From an uncultured Alphaproteobacteria bacterium (GTDB taxonomy: Bacteria; Pseudomonadota; Alphaproteobacteria; HIMB59; GCA-002718135): DNA of 34,773 bases. Positions 1 through 7,970 of this stretch are shown one piece after another. Numbering within the stretch: the first letter of the stretch is position 1; every line of letters starts with the position of its first letter. Under the pieces are notes generated by a model, which was not told the origin of the DNA, did not search any database, and saw only the letters and a program-made list of their open reading frames with translations. A program made the translations under genes and the position numbers. The stretch spans positions 86,917 to 121,689 of the forward strand of contig CABYRE010000001.1 in assembly GCA_902521325.1 (NCBI GenBank), in the 5' to 3' direction.

Positions 1-454
1 GTGACAAATTACCTGTATCAATTGAGGTAAGTTGATTTTTAATTTTACGTAAATTAAAAAAAAGTTTTTTCTGAGCTGCGGTAGTTCCAATTTTTACTAA
101 AGACCAACTATGTAAAACATATTCTTGTATTTGAGCTCTTATCCACCACATTGCATATGTTGCCAATCTAAAACCTTTTTCTGGATCAAATCTTTTAACT
201 GCTTGCATGATTCCAACATTACCCTCTGAAATTAAGTCAGTAACAGGTAAGCCATATCCTCTATACCCCATTGCTATTTTGGCAACTAATCGAAGGTGAC
301 TTGTAACTAGTTTATGAGCAGCATCTGAATCTCCATGTTCCTTATAACGTTTAGCTAACATGTACTCCTCTTCAGCAGTGAGCATTGGAAATTTTTTAAT
401 TTCCTGCAAGTATACTGCTAAATTTCCTTCACTTGATAGTACTGGTAAATTCAT
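1..454 (-). CDS. rpoH: RNA polymerase sigma-32 factor RpoH, N-terminal part (cut by window start)
   Basis: Heat-shock sigma factor that directs core RNA polymerase to chaperone and protease promoters. The frame is open from an ATG at 452-454 to base 1, giving 151 residues, about half of a normal RpoH. Visible parts are the region 1.2-type start (LYLQEIKKFPML), sigma region 2 with the core-binding and -10-recognition segment (DLISEGNVGIMQAVKRFDP, then RLATYAMWWIRAQIQ at about residues 97-110), and the RpoH-box signature QKKLFFNLR at about 128-136, which separates RpoH from RpoD. Regions 3 and 4 lie outside the window. It lies 30 bp downstream of rluD on the same strand, a common alphaproteobacterial pairing, so at least some transcription may come from rluD. 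Confidence 0.95.
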   Translation of the reverse strand, partial: MNLPVLSSEGNLAVYLQEIKKFPMLTAEEEYMLAKRYKEHGDSDAAHKLVTSHLRLVAKIAMGYRGYGLPVTDLISEGNVGIMQAVKRFDPEKGFRLATYAMWWIRAQIQEYVLHSWSLVKIGTTAAQKKLFFNLRKIKNQLTSIDTGNLS

Positions 455-484
455 AATACGCCTATATCACAAATAAAATATAAT

Positions 485-1456
485 TTAATATTTAAGCAAT
501 AATTCAATTAAATTCTTAAAATCTTCAGGAATTTCAATATCAAAATCCATCCTTTTTTTTGATGTAGGATGATCAAAACCAAGATGATAAGCATGCAATG
601 CTTGTCTTTCAAAATTTTTTAAAATCATGAATTTATTAAATGTATTTTTATCTTTTCCAAATTGATTAATTTTACTTTTTCCATAAATCTTATCACCAAT
701 TATAGGAGAATTTTTAGAAGTTAAATGAAGTCTAATTTGATGTGTTCTTCCAGTATGTAAATGGCAGTCAACTAAACTAGCAATACCAAAAGTTTTTTCT
801 AATTTAATATCGGTTTTAGAATATTTTCCAAAACCCTTATTATTTAAACTCATTTTTTTTCTATTTTTTCTATTTCTCTCTATGTACCCTTCAATTGATT
901 GATTATCTGGAGTTCCCCAAACTATTGCTTTATATCTTCGAGATATCGTATGTTCTTTGAATTGTTCGGCTAAATTAATATGAACATTATTATTTTTTGC
1001 AACAACAAGAATTCCACTCGTATCCTTATCTAAACGATGGACTATTCCTGGTCTGGCATTATCATCTAAATTACTTAGTTGATTATTAGTGTAATGCATA
1101 AGAGCATTCACAAGAGTGCCGCTTTCATTTCCAGGAGCTGGATGCATTACTAAATTTGGAGGTTTATTTATAACAATTAAATCTTCATCTTCAAAAATAA
1201 TGTTTAAGTCTATATTTTCAGGTGAATGTTTTGTTTTTTGTTTCAAGATAATATTTATAAAGTAATTTTCATTTTCTTTAGTTATGTAAGATGGATCTTT
1301 TATTTCCTTTTCATCAAGACTTACATTGCCATTTAATATTAAAGTTTTTATTTGTGTTCTTGAATACCCTTCCAATTTTGAAACGAGCACTTTATCTAAT
1401 CTTTGTGAACTTAATTGTTTATTTATAGTTAATTTAAGATTATAGAATTCGTTCAT
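485..1456 (-). CDS. rluD: 23S rRNA pseudouridine synthase RluD (1911/1915/1917 type)
   Basis: Converts uridines in helix 69 of 23S rRNA to pseudouridine during assembly of the 50S subunit. The 323 residues fit the family. An S4 RNA-binding domain lies at about residues 17-65 (QRLDKVL...RTQIKTLILNG) and the RluA-type catalytic domain follows. The signature HRLDKDTSG spans residues 140-148, with the expected catalytic Asp at 143, and GRTHQIRLH follows further on. The assignment to RluD rather than RluC rests on the S4 domain, overall similarity and the neighbouring rpoH. The start codon overlaps, head to head, that of the next gene (shared CATG), so its promoter and ribosome site must lie inside the neighbour's coding sequence. 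Confidence 0.9.
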   Translation of the reverse strand: MNEFYNLKLTINKQLSSQRLDKVLVSKLEGYSRTQIKTLILNGNVSLDEKEIKDPSYITKENENYFINIILKQKTKHSPENIDLNIIFEDEDLIVINKPPNLVMHPAPGNESGTLVNALMHYTNNQLSNLDDNARPGIVHRLDKDTSGILVVAKNNNVHINLAEQFKEHTISRRYKAIVWGTPDNQSIEGYIERNRKNRKKMSLNNKGFGKYSKTDIKLEKTFGIASLVDCHLHTGRTHQIRLHLTSKNSPIIGDKIYGKSKINQFGKDKNTFNKFMILKNFERQALHAYHLGFDHPTSKKRMDFDIEIPEDFKNLIELLLKY

Positions 1457-1748
1457 GTCTCAAAAAATTCTTAAATTTATTGTAATATTTTTAGGAATAT
1501 TAATTGTTATTTGTTTTTTAGCTCTTGTTTATGGTTTGTATATAAAAACAACAAAAAAACAAAGTAATTTAGAAACAAATTTAATTGATTACAATTTAAA
1601 TTTAGAAAAAGGGCATAAAATTACAGATATAGATATGATTGATAATAATAGGATTTTGTTTACAATAAAAAGTAATGATAAAGTTTATGCTTTAATATAT
1701 GATATAGAAACATCAAATATAACAAAAATAGATACATCTAATGAATAA
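1455..1748 (+). CDS. Small single-pass membrane protein of unknown function
   Basis: A 97-residue protein. One hydrophobic helix lies at about residues 7-29 (FIVIFLGILIVICFLALVYGLYI), followed by KTTKK, so the C-terminal part is predicted to be periplasmic or otherwise exposed. The soluble tail has a short beta-rich pattern (NRILFTIKSNDKVYALIYDI). The architecture and its place next to an RluA-family gene recall the small DUF6476-type proteins of other alphaproteobacteria, but I cannot confirm this by search. It overlaps xseB by 8 bp and is probably co-transcribed with it. The start is well constrained, since no other ATG, GTG or TTG lies before the helix. Confidence 0.6.
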   Translation: MSQKILKFIVIFLGILIVICFLALVYGLYIKTTKKQSNLETNLIDYNLNLEKGHKITDIDMIDNNRILFTIKSNDKVYALIYDIETSNITKIDTSNE

Positions 1749-1959
1749 AGATAATAATTTTGAAAATAATTTAAAAAAACTTGAGTCTATTGTAGAGAAA
1801 TTAGAAAATGGTGAAGTTGATTTAGAAGAATCTGTAAAACTTTACGAAGAAGGAATGAATTTAAAAAAAGCATGCGAGGAAAAATTAAAAAGTATTGAAA
1901 GCCAAATTAAAAAAATTAAGCAAGAAAACAATAAAGTCACAAAAGAAGATTTTAAGTAA
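1741..1959 (+). CDS. xseB: Exodeoxyribonuclease VII small subunit
   Basis: The small subunit of exonuclease VII, which with XseA degrades single-stranded DNA from both ends. The whole 72-residue protein is the typical two-helix coiled-coil domain (FENNLKKLESIVEKLENGEVDLEESVKLYEEG, given here only as FENNLKKLESIVEKLE and LEESVKLYEEG), with the diagnostic LE-x-GEVDLEES block. XseA is not in the window. It overlaps the upstream gene by 8 bp and is followed after 9 bp by tlyA. In many alphaproteobacteria ispA and dxs lie between xseB and tlyA; here they are absent. Confidence 0.93.
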   Translation: MNKDNNFENNLKKLESIVEKLENGEVDLEESVKLYEEGMNLKKACEEKLKSIESQIKKIKQENNKVTKEDFK

Positions 1960-1968
1960 TTTTCAAAT

Positions 1969-2718
1969 TTGAGTAAAAATCTAAAAATAAGACTTGATCA
2001 GCTTTTAATGGATAGAAACTTAGCTGATACCAAATCAAAAGCCCAATCTATGATTATGGCCGGCCAAGTTTATGTAAACGATAAAATTATTACCAAAAGT
2101 GGTAACAGTTTTAATGAAAACTCAATAATAACAATTAAACAACTTCATCCTCCATGGGTATCAAGAGGTGCATTCAAATTACTGAAAGCGATTGATCATT
2201 TTAAGATTGATATTAAAAATAAAATTTGTCTAGATATCGGTTCATCAACTGGTGGATTCACAGAAGTTCTTTTAAAAAAAAACGCTAAAAAAATATATTC
2301 TATTGATGTTGGTACAAATCAACTTCATGAAAAATTAAAAAATGAAAAAAAAATTATCAGTATAGAAAATTTTAACGCTAAATATTTAGATAACTCAATA
2401 ATTCATGAAAAAATTAATTTGGTAGTCTGTGATGTTAGTTTCATTAGTCTAACAAAGGTAATAGAACCTAGCTTGAAGCTTTTATCAAGTAAAGCTGAGA
2501 TTATTTCACTAATTAAGCCGCAATTTGAAACTAATAAAATAAATTTGAAAAAAGGTATTGTGAAAGATCCATTGATTCATGAACAAGTATGTAATGATAT
2601 ATCTAATTGGTTTAAAAAAACAATTAAGGCTGAAGTTGTAGGTTTAGTCGAAAGTCCAATAACTGGACCAAAAGGAAATAAAGAATTTTTGATTTTTAGT
2701 ATTTTAAAGAAATCTTAA
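1969..2718 (+). CDS. tlyA: TlyA family rRNA (cytidine-2'-O)-methyltransferase
   Basis: Predicted SAM-dependent 2'-O-methyltransferase acting on 16S and/or 23S rRNA; in some bacteria the same family is called hemolysin A. An S4 domain occupies about residues 7-65 and an RrmJ-like fold follows. The SAM site DIGSSTGGF is at 89-97, with later blocks [15 protein letters not shown] and GNKEFLI matching the K-D-K-E catalytic tetrad pattern. The start is TTG: the frame is closed by the xseB stop 9 bp upstream, and the first internal ATG would cut the S4 domain. The 3' end overlaps convergent aroC by 15 bp. Confidence 0.9.
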   Translation: MSKNLKIRLDQLLMDRNLADTKSKAQSMIMAGQVYVNDKIITKSGNSFNENSIITIKQLHPPWVSRGAFKLLKAIDHFKIDIKNKICLDIGSSTGGFTEVLLKKNAKKIYSIDVGTNQLHEKLKNEKKIISIENFNAKYLDNSIIHEKINLVVCDVSFISLTKVIEPSLKLLSSKAEIISLIKPQFETNKINLKKGIVKDPLIHEQVCNDISNWFKKTIKAEVVGLVESPITGPKGNKEFLIFSILKKS

Positions 2719-3774
2719 ACAATGATCAGCTATAGTTGTGGCAACCATTGCTTCACCAACAGGAACAGCTCTTATACCAACACATGGATCATGACGACCT
2801 TTAGTAGATATTGTTGTTTCTTTTAATTTTGTATTAATTGTTTTTTTTGGTGATAATATTGAGCTTGTAGGTTTTACTACAAATCTAGTAATTAATTCTT
2901 GGCCCGTTGTAATACCCCCAAGAACTCCACCATTATTATTTGAAAGAAATAAAGGTTTTTTATCTTTTATTCTCATTTCATCAACATTAGAAATTCCAGT
3001 TTCATAAACACTGCTAAATCCATTTCCCATTTCTACTCCCTTAACAGCATTAATAGACATCAATGCCTTAGCAATATCAGAGTCTATTTTTTCATAAATA
3101 GGTTCTCCTAATCCAGCTGGCAAACCTTTTACTCTAATTTCAATTATAGCACCTAAAGAGGAACCAGATTTTCTTGCAGTTTGTATTTCGTTTTCCCATA
3201 TTTTAATAATTTCTTTATCAGGACTCCAAAAATTATTTTTTGGAATAAAATTATTATTCCAATTATCATAATTAATTTTATGATTACCTATTTGAATTAA
3301 TGCACCTGTTATTACAACTTGATTTTTAATTTTATTTTTTATGATTTTTCTTGCTATTGCCCCTGCTGCTACTCTCATTGCAGTTTCTCTAGCACTAGAT
3401 CTACCACCACCCCTATAATCTCTTATGCCATATTTTTTCCAATATGTGTAATCTGCATGACCTGGTCTAAATTTACTTTTGATATCACCATAATCTTTTG
3501 ATCTCTGATCTTGATTGTAGATAATTAGAGAAATAGGATGACCTGTTGTTTTTCCCTCAAAAGTTCCAGATAGTATTTCAACTTTATCCTCTTCTTTTCT
3601 TTGAGTTGTAAATTTTGACTGACCAGGTTTTCTTTTATCTAAATAGGGTTGAATATCTTTTTCAGTTAAATTTATGTTTGATGGAACTCCATCAACAACA
3701 CAACCAATAGCTTTGCCATGGCTTTCTCCCCATGTGGTAAAGTTAAAGATTTTTCCTATTGAATTAGAAGTCAT
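2704..3774 (-). CDS. aroC: Chorismate synthase
   Basis: Last step of the shikimate pathway: reduced-FMN-dependent conversion of 5-enolpyruvylshikimate-3-phosphate to chorismate, in the cytosol. The 356 residues match the usual size. Conserved blocks are [11 protein letters not shown] near the N terminus, the GRSSARETA segment, [12 protein letters not shown], and the C-terminal [17 protein letters not shown]. The gene begins inside the end of fabI (4-bp ATGA overlap), so the two are probably translationally coupled. The other shikimate genes are not in the window. Confidence 0.97.
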   Translation of the reverse strand: MTSNSIGKIFNFTTWGESHGKAIGCVVDGVPSNINLTEKDIQPYLDKRKPGQSKFTTQRKEEDKVEILSGTFEGKTTGHPISLIIYNQDQRSKDYGDIKSKFRPGHADYTYWKKYGIRDYRGGGRSSARETAMRVAAGAIARKIIKNKIKNQVVITGALIQIGNHKINYDNWNNNFIPKNNFWSPDKEIIKIWENEIQTARKSGSSLGAIIEIRVKGLPAGLGEPIYEKIDSDIAKALMSINAVKGVEMGNGFSSVYETGISNVDEMRIKDKKPLFLSNNNGGVLGGITTGQELITRFVVKPTSSILSPKKTINTKLKETTISTKGRHDPCVGIRAVPVGEAMVATTIADHCLRFL

Positions 3775-4598
3775 TTTTTAGAATTTGTAAATTCACCTAA
3801 TAATTCTGAAACACTTTCACTCTCATCAACTGCAACCATTCCTACAGTATGATAGCCACAATCGACATGTTGTATTTCACCAGTAACGGCACTCCCAAGA
3901 TCACTTAAAAGATATAAAGCAGAATTTCCAACATCTTGCTGATTTACATTTCTTTTAAGTGGAGCATTAAGCTCGTTCCATTTTAGAATAAATCTAAAAT
4001 CACCTATTCCTGATGCTGCCAAAGTTTTAATTGGCCCAGCACTAATAGCATTAACTCTTATATTTTTTTCTCCCAAATCAACTGCTAAATATCTAACACT
4101 TGCCTCTAAAGCTGCTTTTGCAACTCCCATAACATTATAATGAGGCATAACTTGTTCTGATCCATAATATGTTAAAGTTAAAATTGATCCACCATTATTC
4201 ATTAAAGGTTCTGCTAGCCTACAAGCCTCTGTAAAAGAATAACATGATATATGCATAGTTTGTTTAAAATTATCAGAAGATGTATTGTAATATTTACCTC
4301 TTAATTCATCTTTGTTGGAAAAACCAATTCCATGAACAAGAAAATCTAATTCACCCCATTTATTTTTAAGTGTTTCAAAAACGTTATTCATACTTTGTGA
4401 GTCTGAAACATCACAAGGAATAATAGTGTTAGAACCTATTTCTTCTGCAAGTGGCTGAACTCTTTTCTTAAGAGCTTCTCCTTGATAAGTAAGTGCAATT
4501 TCTGCTCCCTGTTCTGCTAATTTTTTCGCAATACCCCAAGCAATAGATCTGTCATTTGCCACTCCCATAATCAGGCCTTTTTTATTTTGCATCAACAT
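3771..4598 (-). CDS. fabI: Enoyl-[acyl-carrier-protein] reductase (NADH), FabI type
   Basis: Reduces trans-2-enoyl-ACP in the last step of each fatty-acid elongation cycle. The protein is a 275-residue short-chain dehydrogenase-like enzyme. The NADH-binding segment [17 protein letters not shown] lies at about 8-24. The catalytic Tyr-x6-Lys pair is Y154 and K161 (HYNVMGVAK), and the second active-site Tyr is Y144, exactly ten residues before as in E. coli FabI. The Gly often altered in triclosan resistance is intact (G92 in HGIGF). Two Met codons lie at positions 1 and 3, so the exact start is uncertain by two residues. It is the first gene of a fabI-aroC pair, divergent from pdxH. Confidence 0.96.
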   Translation of the reverse strand: MLMQNKKGLIMGVANDRSIAWGIAKKLAEQGAEIALTYQGEALKKRVQPLAEEIGSNTIIPCDVSDSQSMNNVFETLKNKWGELDFLVHGIGFSNKDELRGKYYNTSSDNFKQTMHISCYSFTEACRLAEPLMNNGGSILTLTYYGSEQVMPHYNVMGVAKAALEASVRYLAVDLGEKNIRVNAISAGPIKTLAASGIGDFRFILKWNELNAPLKRNVNQQDVGNSALYLLSDLGSAVTGEIQHVDCGYHTVGMVAVDESESVSELLGEFTNSKK

Positions 4599-4666
4599 AT
4601 TCTAAATCAGTGTTTTTTTATAAATATAGATATATATACTTATAAAATAATATTCATATCCATAAT

Positions 4667-5272
4667 ATGCAATCAAATCAAAAATTAATAAATTCTGATA
4701 AAAAACCAATTGAACTTTTTCAAGAATGGTTTGAAGAGGCAAAGAAAAATGAAATCAATGATCCAAATGCTATGAACCTTGCTACTATATCTTCTGATTG
4801 CAAACCCAGCTCGCGAATTGTTTTATTAAAATCATATGATGATAAAGGGTTTGTTTTTTACACAAATTCAAATAGCAAAAAAGGTAGAGCAATTAAAAAC
4901 AACGATAGTGTAGCTTTAAATTTTCATTGGAAAACACTTCAAAGACAAATAAGAATAGAAGGTAATGTTTCACAAATTTCAAATGCTGAAGCTGATGAAT
5001 ATTATAATTCAAGGCCACTAGGAAGTAGAATAGGAGCTTGGGCTTCATTACAGTCAGAAGAACTAGATGATAGATCGACATTAACTAGAAGAGTAGAAGA
5101 GTTTGAAAAAAAATTTTCAGATAATGATGTACCAAGACCTTCACATTGGAATGGTTACTTAGTAGCACCTATATTAATTGAATTTTGGCAAGATATGCCA
5201 TTTAGATTGCATGACAGACTTGAATTCCGTATGGAAAATGATGGTTGGGTTACAAGAAAATTATATCCTTAA
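4667..5272 (+). CDS. pdxH: Pyridoxamine/pyridoxine 5'-phosphate oxidase
   Basis: FMN enzyme that oxidises pyridoxine or pyridoxamine 5'-phosphate to pyridoxal 5'-phosphate (vitamin B6). The 201 residues fit the family. Visible motifs are the FMN-site block SSRIVLLKSYDDKGFVFYTN, the SKKGRAI segment, RPLGSRIGAWAS, and the C-terminal substrate block PFRLHDRLEFR ending in RKLYP. It stands alone on this strand, with a 68-bp AT-rich divergent gap to fabI. Its stop codon overlaps the stop of the convergent nucleotidylyltransferase gene. Confidence 0.96.
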   Translation: MQSNQKLINSDKKPIELFQEWFEEAKKNEINDPNAMNLATISSDCKPSSRIVLLKSYDDKGFVFYTNSNSKKGRAIKNNDSVALNFHWKTLQRQIRIEGNVSQISNAEADEYYNSRPLGSRIGAWASLQSEELDDRSTLTRRVEEFEKKFSDNDVPRPSHWNGYLVAPILIEFWQDMPFRLHDRLEFRMENDGWVTRKLYP

Positions 5273-5703
5273 TTATCTTCTTTCCATTTTTGTAAAATCC
5301 ATGAACTAGAATTTGATTTATTGTCACCACCTATACCCCAAAGTAACTGTATACTGTTTTTTTCACAGAATATTGATTCTGGTGTTGTACTATTATTTCT
5401 ATCACCTCCATTTGCAAATTTAATAATTGATTTTGGATATTTATTTTTTACTTTTTTAAGACCATCGATGCACGTCTTATCTCCATCATCAAATTCTATA
5501 ACATCAATAACATTTTTTAACTCATTCATAATTATAGTTCTTTCAATAAAAGGAAGAAATTCCTTACCCTTCTTTTTTTGAAGCCATAAATCAGAATTTA
5601 GCAAAACTACAACTTCACCATGTTTAGCAGCTTCTTTAATTAATTTTATATGACCACTGTGAATTGGGTCAAAACCTCCACTGACAACAACTATTTCACG
5701 CAT
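5269..5703 (-). CDS. Small HxGH-type nucleotidylyltransferase (cytidylyl/adenylyltransferase-like), substrate unknown
   Basis: A 144-residue Rossmann-type nucleotidyltransferase. The N terminus shows GGFDPIHSGHI, the nucleotide-binding HxGH motif at about residues 16-19, and a later segment FANGGDRNNSTTPE. A Ser-rich NSSSWIL near the C terminus is where family members carry the ISSxxR-like motif. It is much shorter than CoaD-RfaE fusions and resembles the stand-alone glycerol-3-phosphate or heptose cytidylyltransferase-like group. It does not look like canonical CoaD or TagD, and I cannot assign a substrate. It overlaps pyrE by 8 bp at its 5' end, so it is the last gene of that operon, and it meets pdxH convergently with a 4-bp overlap. 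Confidence 0.75.
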   Translation of the reverse strand: MREIVVVSGGFDPIHSGHIKLIKEAAKHGEVVVLLNSDLWLQKKKGKEFLPFIERTIIMNELKNVIDVIEFDDGDKTCIDGLKKVKNKYPKSIIKFANGGDRNNSTTPESIFCEKNSIQLLWGIGGDNKSNSSSWILQKWKEDN

Positions 5704-6331
5704 ACTTGCTTCTCCATTTTTCTGGATCTTCTAAAAACTCTTTTAAGTTTGAAACCTTATCTTCAGAATATATTTTTTCACTTTCAATATAATTTATTAC
5801 ATCTTTCCAAGTACACAGTGAGTGCATATTTACATTTAATTTAAATAATTCTGATTCATTGAAATTAAAAATATCATAATAAAATATTACAAATATATCT
5901 TTAACTTTTAATCCAGCTTCACGCATTGCGTTAATAAAAATTATTTTACTACCTCCATCAGTAGCTAGATCTTCAACTAAAAGAACTTTTTGATTATTTG
6001 CAAATTCACCTTCAATTTGTTTGTTTTTTCCAAAACCTTTTGTTTTTTTTCTAATATAAATCATTTGTTTATCTAATTTTTGAGAAATAAAAGCGGCATA
6101 GGGTATTCCAGCGGTCTCTCCACCAGCAATAATTTCTGTCTCAATATTATTTTTAATTAAATAATCTATGGCTTTATCAATTATAAAATTTCTTTCTTTT
6201 GTAAAAGAAATAATTTTCCTACAATCAACATAAACAGGACTAGCCAAACCTGATGTAAGAGTAAAATATTTATCAAATGAAAAATTTATAGACTTTATAT
6301 CTACTAAAATTTTAGCTATCTCTTTTGACAT
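5696..6331 (-). CDS. pyrE: Orotate phosphoribosyltransferase
   Basis: Transfers ribose-5-phosphate from PRPP to orotate to give OMP in de novo pyrimidine synthesis. The 211 residues match the family. The substrate segment FTLTSGLASPVYVDCRK sits at about 23-39, IAGGETAGIPYA follows near 68-79, and the PRPP loop VLLVEDLATDGGS spans 116-128. The ATDGGS form of the loop, instead of the TTGGS of enteric PyrE, is as I recall it from other alphaproteobacterial enzymes. It is separated by 4 bp from the stress-protein gene upstream and overlaps the following nucleotidylyltransferase by 8 bp. No pyrF is present next to it. Confidence 0.95.
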   Translation of the reverse strand: MSKEIAKILVDIKSINFSFDKYFTLTSGLASPVYVDCRKIISFTKERNFIIDKAIDYLIKNNIETEIIAGGETAGIPYAAFISQKLDKQMIYIRKKTKGFGKNKQIEGEFANNQKVLLVEDLATDGGSKIIFINAMREAGLKVKDIFVIFYYDIFNFNESELFKLNVNMHSLCTWKDVINYIESEKIYSEDKVSNLKEFLEDPEKWRSKYA

Positions 6332-6335
6332 TTTT

Positions 6336-6809
6336 TTATGTTATTTGCGCAATATGTTCAAATGATAAATTTCCAGGCACAATCATTATTGGTATTCTTA
6401 AGTTTGTTATTTCATTACTCACCAGAGAAGTTATTATTGGACCAGGGTTTTTACTATTTGGGTCAGTATTGGCAGCCAAAACAAGAACATTAATATTTTT
6501 TTCCTCATCTAATAATTGTTTTAATTCAGATATAGTATCCCCCTCTCTTAAAGAGAGGGCAGGATAGTCACCTGTTCTTTCTTGGACAAATGAGGCAGCT
6601 TTATTAAGAATTGTTTCTGCTTCTTCTCTAGCTTCCTCTTTCATAATGTCTGTAACACCCTTAGTTGTTAGAACATCCAAAGGCTCTATGAATGTTGCAA
6701 TTATAATTTTTCTTCCCGTTTTTTTTGATCTTGCGCAAGCATATTCAAGAGCTGTATTCATTTCTTCTGAATTATCTGCAACAACTAGAATATATCTATC
6801 ATCACTCAT
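6336..6809 (-). CDS. Universal stress protein (UspA family)
   Basis: A 157-residue single-domain USP: beta-strand start RYILVVADNSEEM, a central helix with many Glu and Ala residues, REGDTISELKQLLDEE, VLVLAANTD and the last strand PIMIVPG. The ATP-binding signature G-x2-G-x9-G-S/T that normally follows the fourth strand is not recognisable (the stretch reads TDPNSKNPGPIITSLVSNE), so it may not bind ATP in the usual way. It overlaps the upstream TIGR02186-like gene by 4 bp. The fixed proximity to a TauE-type permease suggests a linked role rather than a general stress function; that is inference. Confidence 0.88.
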   Translation of the reverse strand: MSDDRYILVVADNSEEMNTALEYACARSKKTGRKIIIATFIEPLDVLTTKGVTDIMKEEAREEAETILNKAASFVQERTGDYPALSLREGDTISELKQLLDEEKNINVLVLAANTDPNSKNPGPIITSLVSNEITNLRIPIMIVPGNLSFEHIAQIT

Positions 6810-7570
6810 TTACTCCTCCTAAATAAAGCAGCAGCAATAAAACCTGAAAATATTGAAAAGATAATTACAAAAACTCCGTATGTAGCTGCATTTTCATTAG
6901 CAAAGTCAAATATTTGACTTCCTATACCAGTTTTTTTTATAACTATATTTTTTTGATCAGTACTCATAATTGTATTATTTCTTATATAGTAAATATTAAC
7001 ATTATAAATCCCTGGTATTGTATTTGTTGGAAAAAAAACGCTAGTTTGAAATAATTTATCTTTGACCTTTTTCATTTCAAAACTTTTATAAAATGATTGT
7101 TCTTTTTTTATTCTAACAAAATTTTCATTCCAATTTTTTTGGTCATTTTTGAAAATAAAATTTTGATTAAAAGTCTTATTATTTAAAATTTTTTCAAAAC
7201 TTAGATCCTCATTAATTAATATCGATTCAGGCAAGATTTCGTTAATTTCTTTTGATGATGATAAAAAGAATAAAGATGGAATGTTACTATAGGTTACGTA
7301 TTGATTATTTATCCATATTCCAAAATATCTCTCTTTTTTTTGTATTCTCATTTTTGATGGCGGACCTTTTATTGTCAAAAGTGTATCATGATCATTTTTT
7401 AGTAATCCAAAAATAATAATTTCTTTTCCATTAAAATCTGTTTTTAATTCAATACTATCCTCAGATAAGTCAAAGTAAATTTCTTCAGCATGAAGAAAGT
7501 TATAAAAAAAAATTATTGTCAATAAAATTGTTAGATTAAAAGCAAACTTTATATATAAATTTTTAATCAT
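6806..7570 (-). CDS. TIGR02186-like membrane-anchored protein, unknown function
   Basis: 254 residues with an N-terminal hydrophobic segment (about 8-26, LAFNLTILLTIIFF-like) that reads as a signal peptide or anchor. A beta-rich extracytoplasmic domain follows, and a C-terminal TM helix (VFVIIFSIFSGFIAAALF) ends in RRSK. This layout, including the early ELKTDFNGKEIIIFG block, matches the alphaproteobacterial TIGR02186 / Alph_Pro_TM family as I know it. That family has no biochemical function. It is sandwiched with overlaps between a 4-TM protein (8 bp) and a USP (4 bp) in the TauE operon, so it could be an envelope partner of that transporter. Confidence 0.7.
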   Translation of the reverse strand: MIKNLYIKFAFNLTILLTIIFFYNFLHAEEIYFDLSEDSIELKTDFNGKEIIIFGLLKNDHDTLLTIKGPPSKMRIQKKERYFGIWINNQYVTYSNIPSLFFLSSSKEINEILPESILINEDLSFEKILNNKTFNQNFIFKNDQKNWNENFVRIKKEQSFYKSFEMKKVKDKLFQTSVFFPTNTIPGIYNVNIYYIRNNTIMSTDQKNIVIKKTGIGSQIFDFANENAATYGVFVIIFSIFSGFIAAALFRRSK

Positions 7571-7970
7571 CTATTTTTGTCACTTCTAAAATATAAAATT
7601 CTAAATAAAATCCAATTAATGCAAAAATTGATACTAATAAAAAAGATACTTTCTCAATCAATATATCAACCACTAATATATCTTTTTGCATGAGCATATA
7701 AATTGGAATTACAGTTGATAAAATAATAATACTTAGTTTTGCAAATGAATTATTAAATAATATATCTTTAAATATTTTATTAAGATCTTTTTTAATAAAT
7801 ACTCTGAAATTTGACCATATATATATTTTGTTAAATGAATTTATAACAATTATTAAAATTAAAAAATATTCAATATTTTTTAGATTGAAATCAATAGTTG
7901 TAAAAATAAAATATATGAAGAGACAGACTACGATCAATAAATTAGTTGAAAGATTAAATATTGATATCAT
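7563..7970 (-). CDS. Small polytopic membrane protein, unknown function
   Basis: A 135-residue, very hydrophobic, low-complexity protein. Four likely membrane helices are visible at about residues 8-28, 34-52, 77-94 and 105-127, with a Lys-rich loop between the second and third (FIKKDLNKIFKD). I recognise no family. It starts inside the tauE-like gene (ATGA, 4-bp overlap) and ends 8 bp inside the TIGR02186-like gene, so it is translated as part of this operon. It is too short to be a complete permease and could be a small subunit, or a diverged relative of a longer membrane protein. Confidence 0.65.
   Translation of the reverse strand: MISIFNLSTNLLIVVCLFIYFIFTTIDFNLKNIEYFLILIIVINSFNKIYIWSNFRVFIKKDLNKIFKDILFNNSFAKLSIIILSTVIPIYMLMQKDILVVDILIEKVSFLLVSIFALIGFYLEFYILEVTKIDD

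Noticed and set aside
3319..3501. 60-residue plus-strand ORF inside aroC
   Set aside because: Cys/Phe/Ile-rich shadow of the strongly conserved chorismate synthase frame, with no start signal or family features.
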